Assembly (NCBI GenBank): GCA_016191785.1
Contig: JACPVJ010000106.1
Span: 57,414-121,413 of the forward strand
Source of the DNA: Myxococcales bacterium
Lineage (GTDB): Bacteria > Myxococcota_A > Polyangia > Polyangiales > Polyangiaceae
Direction of reading: 5' to 3'
Length of the DNA: 64,000 bases
Positions 47,751-57,000 of this stretch are shown here, one piece after another. Under the pieces are notes generated by a model that saw only the letters and a list, made by a program, of their open reading frames with translations, was not told the DNA's origin and ran no database searches. Made by a program: the position numbers and the translations under genes. Numbering within the stretch: position 1 is the first letter of the stretch; each line of letters opens with the position of its first letter.

Positions 47751-48646
47751 CAGCCGGGCCCCCCGCCCTTCTTCGACCCGGCGCCGGGCTTCTTCGGCTC
47801 TTTGCCGGGCGCCAGGTAGAGCGATTTTCGCTCCGCGGGCAGCTCGGAGAAGACCCCCAGCACCCAGCTCTCGAGGTCGCCCCACAGCTCGGGGTGTTCT
47901 TCACCCAGGAACTGCGCCGAGTGCCGCGACCCCTCGTAGCGCTTGACCGTGCCTTTCATCGCCATCTTTTCCAGGGCGTCGACCGCCGCCTTCGAGACCG
48001 TGTCGTCCTTCGCCCCCGCGACGAACGTCGGCAGGTTGCGCACCTCGGAGTAGGGCTTGTAGAGCGGGTGCCCGGCGATGCTCTCTCCGGGCGACACCAG
48101 CGCGAGCGCGGTGACCTTGCTCGCGCCGAAGGCGACCTGGCTCGAGAGCGCCGCTCCGATGGACGTCCCCACCAGCACCACCGCCCGCGGCTCTGTCGCC
48201 TCGATCACGTGCGCGACCGCGGCCTCCACGTCGCGAGCCAGGGCCTGGGTGTCCCCGGCCTTGGCTTTCGGGGGCGCCTTCGAGGCTCCATGGCCCCGGA
48301 GGTCCAGACTCAGGATCGTGAAGCGTTTGGGCGCGACCACCAGCCGCCGGACGAGGGGCTCGAGCTCGGCCCGATCGCCGTTCAACCGGTGAACCAGGAT
48401 CAGCGCGGGAGCGTTGGGCTCGGGGGACACGAACAGCTCACCGGACAGCGCAGCGCCATCGGCGGTCGAGAAGGTCGCAGGGCGGCCCGGGGTGGGCACG
48501 ATCATGATCGACGGCACGTCGGCTGCCGAGGGGGCGGCGGCGGCCGGCGGGGCGGCCGACCCGCCGGCGCCGGGCTTCGGCGGGTTCGCGTCGCAGCCGG
48601 CCGCCAGGGCCAGCGCCGCGAGAGCGAAGGACGTCAGCCGCTTCAT
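47750..48646 (-). CDS. Alpha/beta-hydrolase lipoprotein
   Basis: 298 residues. The signal peptide ends with a lipobox-like LAAGC at Cys18, then a Gly/Ala/Pro linker. The hydrolase fold shows LILVHRLNGDRAEL for the oxyanion region, then LDLRGHGAS, the nucleophile elbow GTSIGAAL (GxSxG) and the late His in EGSRHSAQFL; the acid is probably in AGAKDDTVSK. The C-terminus is Lys/Gly-rich. It is likely anchored in the periplasm or outer membrane and hydrolyses an unknown ester or amide. It is the first gene of the che operon and overlaps cheY by a base, which is unusual and suggests a functional link. Confidence 0.85.
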   Translation of the reverse strand: MKRLTSFALAALALAAGCDANPPKPGAGGSAAPPAAAAPSAADVPSIMIVPTPGRPATFSTADGAALSGELFVSPEPNAPALILVHRLNGDRAELEPLVRRLVVAPKRFTILSLDLRGHGASKAPPKAKAGDTQALARDVEAAVAHVIEATEPRAVVLVGTSIGAALSSQVAFGASKVTALALVSPGESIAGHPLYKPYSEVRNLPTFVAGAKDDTVSKAAVDALEKMAMKGTVKRYEGSRHSAQFLGEEHPELWGDLESWVLGVFSELPAERKSLYLAPGKEPKKPGAGSKKGGGPG

Positions 48647-48699
48647 GGCGCAACATCGTAGCAGCTCCGACCGCTGGCAAAATGCTCTATCCTGCGCCG

Positions 48700-49785
48700 A
48701 TGGGAACTCCGCCCGGGTCGACGCCCGCCGATCACGCCGCCGAGGCGCCGGCGGCAGACGCCGGGGCCCCGGCGGGGACGCCGTCGAGCCACGACCAGAC
48801 GGTCGAGGCCGCCCTGGCCGCGAGCACCCGTGCCGAGGCGACCCTGGGGGCCCTGTACCGCGCGATCCAGCAGGTCACTCAGGGCGTCAGCGGCGCCCGC
48901 GAGGCCAACGACCAGTTGGCCCAGGAGCTCCAGCGGGTGCGAGAGATGCTGGCGTCGAGCAACGACCAACGGCTGGTCTTCAAGAACCAGGTCGAGCTGC
49001 TCGAGCTCCAGGTCGAAGAGGCGCGCAGCGATCGCGAGTTCTTGATCCAAGAGCACGACCAGTTTCTCGCAGGTCTGCTCGACGAGCACGAACAGACCAT
49101 CGAACGTCTGGTGCAAGAGCGCGACGAGGCCTTCGCGCGGGTCGAGGCACTCTTGCGGCAGACCCAAGAGACCGTCGCGCCCGTCCCAGCCAGCGCCCGA
49201 CGCACCAACCCGGGGCTGGGCGACATGACGCCGCCCATGCCTACGCTGCGGCCGACCACTCGGGAAGAGCACGATCGGAATCTCGAGAAGCTCTTGGCCG
49301 AGCGCGACCGCTCGCGCGACGTGCTGCGGCGCCTGCAACAGCAGCGCGACGATGCCCAGCAAGCCCTCGCGCAGGTCACCCGCGAGCGCGACCAGTACCT
49401 CTCGGAGCTGGCACGACATGCGCCGGGGCGCGTGGTGTTGCAGCGCTTGCCCGCGTCGCCTCAGGCCAGTCGCCGCACGCAGCCGGCGGTGCCGCACCTG
49501 GCGACCCGCGCCACCGATCCGGTTCCCGCCGACGAAAGCGACGGCCTGGGCGACCCGATCGGCGACCGGGCCACGGCCCCGCCGGGCGGGGATCTCGACG
49601 TCGCCATCGCCCTTTCGCGGCCGTCGCCGCCGGTGGGGATCCCGGCCCAGGGCGTGCCTGCGGCTGGCCCGAAGCCCCCGCTCAAGCGCAAGCCCGACCC
49701 CGCGACCCCGCCACTGGGCGGCTACTCGCTGCAAGGCGACGACCACGACGACCCTGGCGTCGGCGGGTCGTCGAAGCGCGGATGA
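48700..49785 (+). CDS. Coiled-coil protein of unknown function
   Basis: About 361 residues from the ATG at 48700; an ATG at 48682 adds six. A long coiled coil spans about 35-165 (LQRVREMLASSND, LLELQVEEARSDREF, LVQERDEAFARVEALL), with a second one at about 185-230. The N-terminal 35 and C-terminal 130 residues are disordered and rich in Pro, Ala, Asp and Gly. There is no signal peptide. A TATCCT box sits six bases before the ATG. It overlaps the next gene by four bases (ATGA). No family is recognised; it may be a cytoskeletal or scaffold protein. Confidence 0.7.
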   Translation: MGTPPGSTPADHAAEAPAADAGAPAGTPSSHDQTVEAALAASTRAEATLGALYRAIQQVTQGVSGAREANDQLAQELQRVREMLASSNDQRLVFKNQVELLELQVEEARSDREFLIQEHDQFLAGLLDEHEQTIERLVQERDEAFARVEALLRQTQETVAPVPASARRTNPGLGDMTPPMPTLRPTTREEHDRNLEKLLAERDRSRDVLRRLQQQRDDAQQALAQVTRERDQYLSELARHAPGRVVLQRLPASPQASRRTQPAVPHLATRATDPVPADESDGLGDPIGDRATAPPGGDLDVAIALSRPSPPVGIPAQGVPAAGPKPPLKRKPDPATPPLGGYSLQGDDHDDPGVGGSSKRG

Positions 49786-50063
49786 CCGAGGGCGACGACG
49801 ACGGCAAGCGCACCACGCTCGCCGAGCGGCCCGGAGAGCCGCCGGTCGTCGCGCGCATGATCGTCGAGATCCGATCGGATGGAACTCGAACCATCGCCCG
49901 CGGCGCCATCGAAGAGGTCACGAGCGGCGAGCGCGTCGCGATCGAGGCCCACGGCTCGACGCCGCTCTCGCTGGCTCGCTCGCTCGCGAAGAGCATGTTC
50001 AGCGCGCCGGCGCTCGCGCGTCAGGCCGTGAAAGCGTTGCTGGCCGCCAAGAAGAGTGGCTAG
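49782..50063 (+). CDS. Small hypothetical protein (93 aa)
   Basis: 93 residues starting MTEGDDDGKRTTLAERPG at the ATG overlapping the previous stop. It has a compact core with RMIVEIRSDGTRTIARGAIEEV and a C-terminal amphipathic helix (LARSLAKSMFSAPALARQAV) ending in AAKKSG. No family recognised. Tight overlap points to co-translation with the coiled-coil protein. Confidence 0.6.
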   Translation: MTEGDDDGKRTTLAERPGEPPVVARMIVEIRSDGTRTIARGAIEEVTSGERVAIEAHGSTPLSLARSLAKSMFSAPALARQAVKALLAAKKSG

Positions 50064-50139
50064 CTGCAGCGCGATTGACGGGCGCCGGCGTTTCTTCGAT
50101 TCTTACGGCCCCGCCCTGCCCGGCCCACAAGAACGCGCG

Positions 50140-51006
50140 ATGTCCCTCTCGCTCGACTTCAAGAGCTGCGACGAAATCAGCCCCGAGCTCATCGAGCGGG
50201 CGTTCGCGCCCGATGCCGGATCGCCGCGCGACCAGGTGCTGAAGCTGGTCGAGAAGATGGCGCGCGTCGCGACGCCGGGCAGAGGCGCCCCGCGAATCCT
50301 CGAGGTCCTGGCTCGCTTGGCCCACAGCGCCTGGATCGAGGGCACGCTCGACGTGGTGCTCCGCGATTTCGACCTCGCGACACAGATCGACATCCGCGTC
50401 GACGTGGGCAAGCACTTCGAGCGACTCCGGACGGTGTCGGCGGCGGTCCCGCTGGCCGAGCTGGCCGAGTGGGCCACCGACAACCCGAGCGCCATCGCGC
50501 CGCTGATCGTGTTCGACACGCGTCGCGACGACGAGCTGCGCCTGCGCCGCGCCTCGGGGAGCATCACGCACGTGCCACGCTCGAGCGTGCCGCACTCGCG
50601 ACCGTCGGCAGCACCCAAGAGCGGGGCCGCGCGCGTGTCGGTGGTCCCGACCTCGACCCCGCCCGAGAGCGCGGCCCGCCGCCCGATGGCGGCCGCGCTG
50701 CGCAAGAGCGTGGCGCCGGCGCCGGTCCCCAAGCCATCCCCGCCTCCACCCGCCCAAGAGATCCACGCCCGGCTCACCGTCCCCGACGTCGAACCCACGG
50801 CGGGGATGGCCGACGTCCACCGCCGACACACGCCCCGGGTGCTCGAGCTCGCTCTCCCCCCCGAGGCGTACCCGACCGAGGCCAAGCCCGAGCCGACCGC
50901 GCCCAAACCCGACCCCCGCAAAGCCACGATGCGGATCCCGGTGGTCCGCCCGGCCGCGGCGCCGCCTCCCGGCGAGCCCGATCCGACCGACGAAGGGTGG
51001 GAGTGA
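50140..51006 (+). CDS. Hypothetical protein with Pro-rich C-terminus
   Basis: About 288 residues from the ATG at 50140; the frame is open upstream to 50056, but that part reads like non-coding sequence. The first 130 residues look folded (SPELIERAFAPDAGSPRDQ, LEVLARLAHSAWIEGTLDVV, LAELAEWATDNPSAIAPLIV). The remainder is a disordered Pro/Ala/Ser/Arg-rich tail ending PDPTDEGWE. No family is recognised. It precedes dusB on the same strand by 42 bases. Confidence 0.65.
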   Translation: MSLSLDFKSCDEISPELIERAFAPDAGSPRDQVLKLVEKMARVATPGRGAPRILEVLARLAHSAWIEGTLDVVLRDFDLATQIDIRVDVGKHFERLRTVSAAVPLAELAEWATDNPSAIAPLIVFDTRRDDELRLRRASGSITHVPRSSVPHSRPSAAPKSGAARVSVVPTSTPPESAARRPMAAALRKSVAPAPVPKPSPPPPAQEIHARLTVPDVEPTAGMADVHRRHTPRVLELALPPEAYPTEAKPEPTAPKPDPRKATMRIPVVRPAAAPPPGEPDPTDEGWE

Positions 51007-51048
51007 GCGCGTGCTCGCTTCCGACCGCTCGCGCCCGCTCTGACTGCC

Positions 51049-52227
51049 GTGGACCCCATTTACCGAAGCACGGTCAATCGCGACGTCCCGCCAGCGCGGG
51101 CGGGGGAGTTTGCCCCGCTTCGCGTCGGGTCGCTGACGGTCTGGCCGCCGGTGGTGTTGGCCCCCATGGCCGGCGTCACGAACTTCCCGTTCCGCGCGCT
51201 CTGCCGCCGCTTCGGCGCGGGCCTCTACGTGAGCGAGATGATCACCGCGCGCCCGCTGGTCGAGGGCCGCGACAAGACCCTCAGGCTGGCCGACTTCGGT
51301 CCGGGCGAACACCCCCGCAGCCTGCAGTTGTACGGCGTGGACCCGTACTACGTGGGCGAAGCCGTCAAGCGCTTGGTGGGCGAGGGCCGCGTCGATCACA
51401 TCGACATGAACTTCGGCTGCCCGGTGCGCAAGGTCACGCGCAAGGGCGGTGGCGCAGCCATCCCCGTGAAGCCGAACCTGCTCCGGAGCATCGTCGACGC
51501 GGCCGTCAAGAGCGCGGGGCAGGTACCCGTCACGATCAAGTTCCGAATGGGGATTCACGATGGGCTCCTCACCTATCTCGACGCCGGCCGCGTGGGGCAA
51601 GACTCGGGGTGCGCAGCGGTCGGTCTTCACGCGCGGACCGCGGCCCAGCTCTACGACGGCGCCGCGCGTTGGGACGCCATCGCCGATCTCAAGAGCCGCC
51701 TCAGCATTCCGGTGCTCGGCAACGGTGACATCTGGGAGGCAGAGGACGCCCTGCGCATGCTGCGAACGACGGGCTGCGACGGAGTGATCGTGGGCCGCGG
51801 CTGTCTCGGTCGCCCCTGGCTGTTCCGCGATCTGTCGGCGGTGTTCGAGGGCCTTGCGCCGGACGACCCACCGAACCTGGGCGAGGTGGTCGACATCATG
51901 CTCGAGCACGCGAGGCTGCTCGCAGATTGGATCGGTGAGCACGCAGCGATGCGCGCCTTCCGGCGACACACCACCTGGTACACCAAGGGCTTCCGGGGCA
52001 GCGCCGAGCTGCGCGAGCGGCTGATGAAGGTCGCGACCTTGGCCGACCTCGTGGCGATCGTGGCGACCGTGGACCGAACCGAGCCCTTTCCGCCCTCGGC
52101 GATGCGCGTGCCCCGAGGCAAGGCGTCGGGAACCCAGGACGTCAGCCTTCCCGAGGGGTACCTCGACGATCGCGCGGACGCGACGCCGCCGTCGGCCGAC
52201 GCCGAAGACCCGTTCAGTGGGGGCTGA
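51049..52227 (+). CDS. dusB: tRNA-dihydrouridine synthase, DusB-like
   Basis: 392 residues from a GTG at 51049. The FMN-binding TIM barrel starts with PPVVLAPMAGVTNFPFRALC. The catalytic Cys lies in DMNFGCPVRKVTRKGGGAA, and KFRMGIHD, GLHARTAAQLYDG, NGDIW and GVIVGRGCLGRPW follow. The C-terminal helical domain is followed by an unusual 45-residue acidic/Pro tail. It reduces specific uridines in tRNA to dihydrouridine. Confidence 0.93.
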   Translation: MDPIYRSTVNRDVPPARAGEFAPLRVGSLTVWPPVVLAPMAGVTNFPFRALCRRFGAGLYVSEMITARPLVEGRDKTLRLADFGPGEHPRSLQLYGVDPYYVGEAVKRLVGEGRVDHIDMNFGCPVRKVTRKGGGAAIPVKPNLLRSIVDAAVKSAGQVPVTIKFRMGIHDGLLTYLDAGRVGQDSGCAAVGLHARTAAQLYDGAARWDAIADLKSRLSIPVLGNGDIWEAEDALRMLRTTGCDGVIVGRGCLGRPWLFRDLSAVFEGLAPDDPPNLGEVVDIMLEHARLLADWIGEHAAMRAFRRHTTWYTKGFRGSAELRERLMKVATLADLVAIVATVDRTEPFPPSAMRVPRGKASGTQDVSLPEGYLDDRADATPPSADAEDPFSGG

Positions 52228-52287
52228 GCGGGGTTCCCGCTGGCCCCGACGCGCAGCTCGGGTACACTGGCCGCCGAGGGTTTTGCC

Positions 52288-52791
52288 GTGCGCGCACTGA
52301 AGCTCCTGACCTCTTTCGTCGCCTGGCGCTGGACGCCCTGCGTCGCGCTGATCGGCTCGTCACTGCTCTACGTGCTGATCGTGGTGCTCGTGACGCCGAA
52401 GTCGCTCTCGTTCGGCGGACCACCGTCGAAGGCAGTCAACGTGATCGAGGGGCCAGATCCGACCAATGCGCTGGCCCCGGCCCGCGGCGCGAGTCGGCGA
52501 GAGCCCACGGCGCCCGCCCCCCCGGCCATGGCGCCCGTGATGGCGGCACCGCCCACCCCCGTAGCACCGCTTCCGCCGCCACCGGCCCCCGCGGAAGAGG
52601 TGCGCCGCGCGGAGCCCCCGCCGCCCCCGACCCCGACGCCGGCCGCGCCCGACCCTGCCGAAGCCGATGACGAACCCCATGCGGCCCCGCCTCCGCCGAT
52701 CAACGCCCGGGACCGCGCGCTCTCTGCTCCGCTCCGCATGATGCCCCAGCTCACCGCGAATCCGAACACGGCGCCTCCGCCTTCGGAATGA
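52288..52791 (+). CDS. Single-pass membrane protein with Pro-rich tail
   Basis: 167 residues from a GTG at 52288. One membrane helix lies at about 18-36 (VALIGSSLLYVLIVVLV). The remaining 130 residues are Pro/Ala-rich and disordered (APAPPAMAPVMAAPPTPVAP). It resembles the TonB-like Pro-rich linkers only in composition; no TonB C-terminal domain follows. A TACACT box lies 19 bases before the GTG. Unknown function. Confidence 0.6.
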   Translation: MRALKLLTSFVAWRWTPCVALIGSSLLYVLIVVLVTPKSLSFGGPPSKAVNVIEGPDPTNALAPARGASRREPTAPAPPAMAPVMAAPPTPVAPLPPPPAPAEEVRRAEPPPPPTPTPAAPDPAEADDEPHAAPPPPINARDRALSAPLRMMPQLTANPNTAPPPSE

Positions 52792-52815
52792 CCTCGGGCT
52801 CGCGCTCGCCCCAGC

Positions 52816-53172
52816 TCAACCCTCACGCAGACGTTCGAGCGCACGGCGGTCGGCCTTGGTCGGCCGCCCTGCCCCGCGGTCGCGCGCGCCGATCTCCGGC
52901 TCACGCGGGGGCGGCGGGGGCGAGTGGTCGGCGTAGAGCGCCCGCGCGCCGGGGGGCGACTGGCGCTTCTCGGCGAGCGCCACCACCTCGAGCACGAGCG
53001 AGCCGCGGGGAGCCAGGGCGGAAATGCGGTCGCCGACCCGAACCAGGTGGCTCGCGCGGACCGCCGCGCCGTTGATTCGAACGTGGCCGCCGACGCAGGC
53101 GTCCGTGGCCTGGGTTCGAGACTTGTAGATCCGAGCGGCGCAGAGCCAGCGGTCGATGCGAACCGTCTCCAC
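52816..53172 (-). CDS. hslR: S4-domain RNA-binding protein, Hsp15/HslR-like
   Basis: 118 residues. The S4 domain occupies the first 65: METVRIDRWLCAARIYKSRT, then AVRASHLVRVGDRIS, matching Hsp15. Hsp15 binds stalled 50S subunits carrying nascent chain and recycles them after heat shock. The C-terminal 50 residues are basic and Pro-rich (PPPPPREPE, RPTKADRRALERLREG). It is divergent from the GAF protein gene. Confidence 0.85.
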   Translation of the reverse strand: METVRIDRWLCAARIYKSRTQATDACVGGHVRINGAAVRASHLVRVGDRISALAPRGSLVLEVVALAEKRQSPPGARALYADHSPPPPPREPEIGARDRGAGRPTKADRRALERLREG

Positions 53173-53260
53173 CTGGGGATTCTACACCGATGTTGGCCCA
53201 GCGGCGGGCGGGCGCGCGACAATTTCGACGGCGCCGATCGGTCGCCAAAGGAGCCCGCCC

Positions 53261-53974
53261 GTGGTCGTCACGCACTCGAGAGAAACCTCACGCCAAAGTC
53301 GCCCGCCGCCCCTCTGGTTCGTGACCAACGGGGAGCTCACGGTGGGGCCCGTGCGGACCGATCTGCTCCAGCGCGGGGTGTTCCACGGTCGCATCCCGAA
53401 CGACTGCATGGTGAGAGAGCTCACCTGGCGCACGTGGCGCCGCCTCGATCAGATCCGCGAAGTGCGAGCGGTGCAGCGCCAGCTGGGTACCGAGTCGCTG
53501 GTCGCCCAGCCTGCCCCGAGCCACGCCGCCCTGGTCGCCGAGTTCGGGAGGGCCCGCGACGCCGCAGAGGTCTTGTCGCTGGCTCTGCATGCCTGCATCG
53601 ACGCAGCGGGGGCGAGCTTCGGCGTGGTGCATCGCGCCCTGGACGGGCATTTGCCGATCACGACCTGCGTGCGCGGAGTCGGCATGCTCGGACGGCTGGG
53701 GGCGCCCCTCGGCGAGGATGCCGCGGTGCGACTGGCACGTCTGGGCGGGCTGATCGTGGCGCCGCCCGACGCGGGCGCGGCCGAGCGCGCCGTCGCGACC
53801 CGCCTGGGCGCTCCCCCGGACCTCGGGGGCGTGGCGATGGTGCCCGTCAGCATCGGGTCGAGCTTGATGGCGATCATCGAGCTCGGCCGTGTGGGACATG
53901 CCTTCCGCGCGAGTGACGTCACGACCCTGGAACGGATCGCGTCGGCCACCGCGCTGGTGATTTACGGGTTCTGA
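53261..53974 (+). CDS. GYF-like/GAF domain signalling protein
   Basis: About 237 residues from a GTG at 53261, chosen because AAAGGAG (53247-53253) lies seven bases upstream; the frame is open further upstream without a good site. The N-terminal 55 residues look like a GYF_2/DUF4339 module (WFVTNGELTVGPVRTDLLQRGVF in two parts: LWFVTNGELTVGPV then LLQRGVFHGRIP). A GAF-like domain follows at about 85-235 (LALHACIDAAGASFGVVHRA, MVPVSIGSSLMAIIELGRVG). No catalytic output domain. It lies 51 bases upstream of a Ser/Thr kinase gene and may be a ligand-binding partner of it. Confidence 0.72.
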   Translation: MVVTHSRETSRQSRPPPLWFVTNGELTVGPVRTDLLQRGVFHGRIPNDCMVRELTWRTWRRLDQIREVRAVQRQLGTESLVAQPAPSHAALVAEFGRARDAAEVLSLALHACIDAAGASFGVVHRALDGHLPITTCVRGVGMLGRLGAPLGEDAAVRLARLGGLIVAPPDAGAAERAVATRLGAPPDLGGVAMVPVSIGSSLMAIIELGRVGHAFRASDVTTLERIASATALVIYGF

Positions 53975-54025
53975 GCCGCCCGACTGGCGGCCCGGCGCCC
54001 GCGAGCCTAAGCACGGGCGCTGACC

Positions 54026-57000
54026 TTGAAGCTCGGCGATGTGATCGCGTCCCGGTTCGAGATCCATGCCTTCGTCGGCGAGGGCGGGATGGGCAACGTG
54101 TATCGCGCGCTCGACCGCCAGACCGGCGAGCTGGTGGCGCTCAAGCGCGTACCTGTCACGCGGGACCAAGAACAGCAGTTCTACCGCGAGGCTCGAGCGC
54201 TCTCGGGCTTGGACCACCCCGCCATCGTGCGCTACGTCGCCCATGGCAGCATCTCGGAAGGGGAGCACTACCTCGCGATGGAGTGGCTCGAGGGGGAGAC
54301 ACTCCGAGCTCGTCTCGAGCGCGGGGCCCTCCCGTTGGAAGAGTCCATCGATCTGATCCGCCGCGCGGCGGGAGCCCTTTCCCACGCCCACGCCCGCGGC
54401 ATCATCCACTGCGACCTCTCGCCGGGGAACCTGTTCTTGATCCGCGGCGACGCCGGGCAGCTGAAGCTGATCGACTTCGGGCTGTCGCGTCATCGGGGCG
54501 ATCGCACCGAGACGACGATCGAGCTCGTTGGGGCCGCGGGCACCATGGGCTACATGGCGCCGGAGCAGGCACGCGGGGCGATCGACGTCGACGGCCGCGC
54601 CGACCTGTTCTCGCTCGGGGCGATCTTGTTCGAGTGCCTCAGCGGGCGCCCCGCGTTCGGCGCCGACGACTATCTGGCGGTCTTGGCCAAGATCGTGGTG
54701 GCCAGCGCGCCCCCGCTCAGCGAGCTCTTGCCCGGCGCGCCTCCGTTGGTCGAGGCGCTCTTGACCCAGCTCTTGGCAAAGGACCCGAACGATCGCCCGG
54801 CCTCCGCCGAACAGGTGATCGAGAGCCTGAGCGGCGTCGGGGGTTCGCGGCCCACGCTCCGCGCTCCCCTGCCCGGGGACACCGCGGCCATCACCGAGCG
54901 CGAGCGCGAGTTGGTCAGCGTGATCGTGGCACGGACGCAGGGAGTGAGCGGCCCGTTGCAGCCGCGCGTGAAGGAAGTCGCGGCGCGCACTCAGCTCCGC
55001 GCCGAGGCGCTTGCCGATGGCTCTTTCGTGCTCACGTCGGGGGGGACCGGCGCGGCGACCGATCAGGCGGCTCGGGCTGCCACCGCCGCGCTCGATCTGA
55101 TCTCGTCCGAGCGCACGCTCGCCCTCGGGGTGGCCACCGGCTGGGCCACGCTCGCGGGTGGCCTGGCCGAGAGCGCGGTGGTCGACCGCGCCGCAGCGCT
55201 CTCGACGACCCCGGGGTCGATCGCCATCGACGACGTGACCCGAGGGCTCTTGCCGACTCGCTTCGAGGTCGCCGGGACACGCGGCGCCTACGTGCTGGTT
55301 GCGATCGGCCAAGGCGAGCAGCCGGCGCGGCGCTTGCTCGGGCGGGCGACCCCGTGTGTCGGCCGCGATCGTGAGCTTCGCACCCTGCACGCGATCATCG
55401 ACGAGAGCGTCTCGGCGCCGGCGGCTCAAGTGGTGCTGGTGACCGGCGCCGCAGGTGCTGGCAAGAGCCGAGTCCGCTACGAGCTGCTCCGGGAGCTCGC
55501 CGAGCGGAAGCCGGGCCTCGAGGTCTGGCTCGGACGTGGGGATTCGCTGCGAGCCGGCGCTCCGTTCGACATCCTGGCGCGCGCGCTGCGCGCCGCGCTG
55601 GCGCTCGCGGAGGGGGCGCCCCTCGAGGTCCGAAGGGGCATCCTCGCCGATCGCGTGGCTCGGCTCGGAGCGCGTGACGAGGGCCCACGCATCGCCGAGT
55701 TCCTGGGCGAGCTCTTGGGCGTGCCGTTCCCCGAGTCCGTGGCCCTTGCCGCCGCGCGAGACGACGCGCTCTTGATGGGCGATCAGCTGCGCCGCGCGTT
55801 CGAGGACTTCCTGTCGCTCGAGTGCCAACAGCACCCGATTCTGCTGGTCCTCGAGGACTTTCAATGGGGCGACGCCGCCACCGTGAAGCTCGTGGACGGC
55901 GCCATGCGCAACCTGCCCGAGCTCCCGTGGACGGTGATGGCCGTGGCTCGTCCGGACGTGCACGTGACGTTCCCGGGCCTGTGGGTCGACCGCAACGCTC
56001 AGGAGGTGCGAATCGGCGCGCTGACGCGCAAGGCGGCAGAGCGCATGGTGCGCGAGTCGCTGGGAGAGGTCGACGACCGAACCGTCACCGAGCTCACCGG
56101 GCGCGCGGCAGGCAACGCCTTCTATCTCGAAGAGCTGATCCGAGCGCGAGTCGAGGGCCGACGCGACGCGCTTCCAGACACGGTGCTCGGGATGGTGAAG
56201 GAGCGCATCGAGAGCATGGAACCCGAGGCGCGCCGGGTCTTGCGGGCGGCCAGCGTGCTCGGTCAGTCCTTCACGCCGAGCGGAATCATGGCGCTGGTCG
56301 GGGGCGAGACCGTCGCGAACGAGATCGCCGAGTGGCTCGTCACCCTCGAACAGCGCGAGGTCGTGACCCGCCGTGGCGACCCGGCCTCGAGCGATGGAGA
56401 GCTCACCTTTCGCCACGCGCTGGTCCGCGACGCGGCCTATGCCATGCTCACCGACCAGGACCGGGCGCTCGGACACCGACTGGCCGCCGAGCACCTCGAG
56501 CAGAGTGGCATCGGCGACGGGGCGATCTTGGCCGAGCACTTCGAGCGCGCGGGCCTGCCCGAGCGCGCGGCCCCGTTCTGGGCCGAGTCGGCCAAGGCAG
56601 CGCTCGACGCCGGCGACTTCGACGCGGCGCTCGCGCGCGCCGAGCGTGGGCTGGCCTCCGGGGTCACAGGGAGCGCCGCGGCAGGGCTCGAGCTGACGCG
56701 GGGCGAGGCCCTGCGGCTCGCGGGCAAGGTCTCCGAGGCACTGACCGTGGTCGAGCGGGCGCTCGCGGGGTTCGAGCACGGCAGCCTGGGCTGGTGCAAC
56801 GCCTGCGCCGAACGCGCGCTGATCCTCCAGCGTCTGGGGCGCAGCGTCGAGCTGATGCAGGCCGCGGCGGAGCTCGACGCGGTCCGTCCTCGAGACGGCG
56901 CGGCCGACGCGCTGTCGCTGGCTCGCGTCCGGGCTGCGCTGGCGCTGCTCCGGATCGGCGAGCGGACCCGCGCGCGGTCGCTGGTCGAGCGCGCGGAGCA

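Noticed and set aside
53100..53125. tRNA T-arm-like GGTTCGAGACT
   Set aside because: Lies inside the S4-domain gene, lacks matching stems and other tRNA arms.
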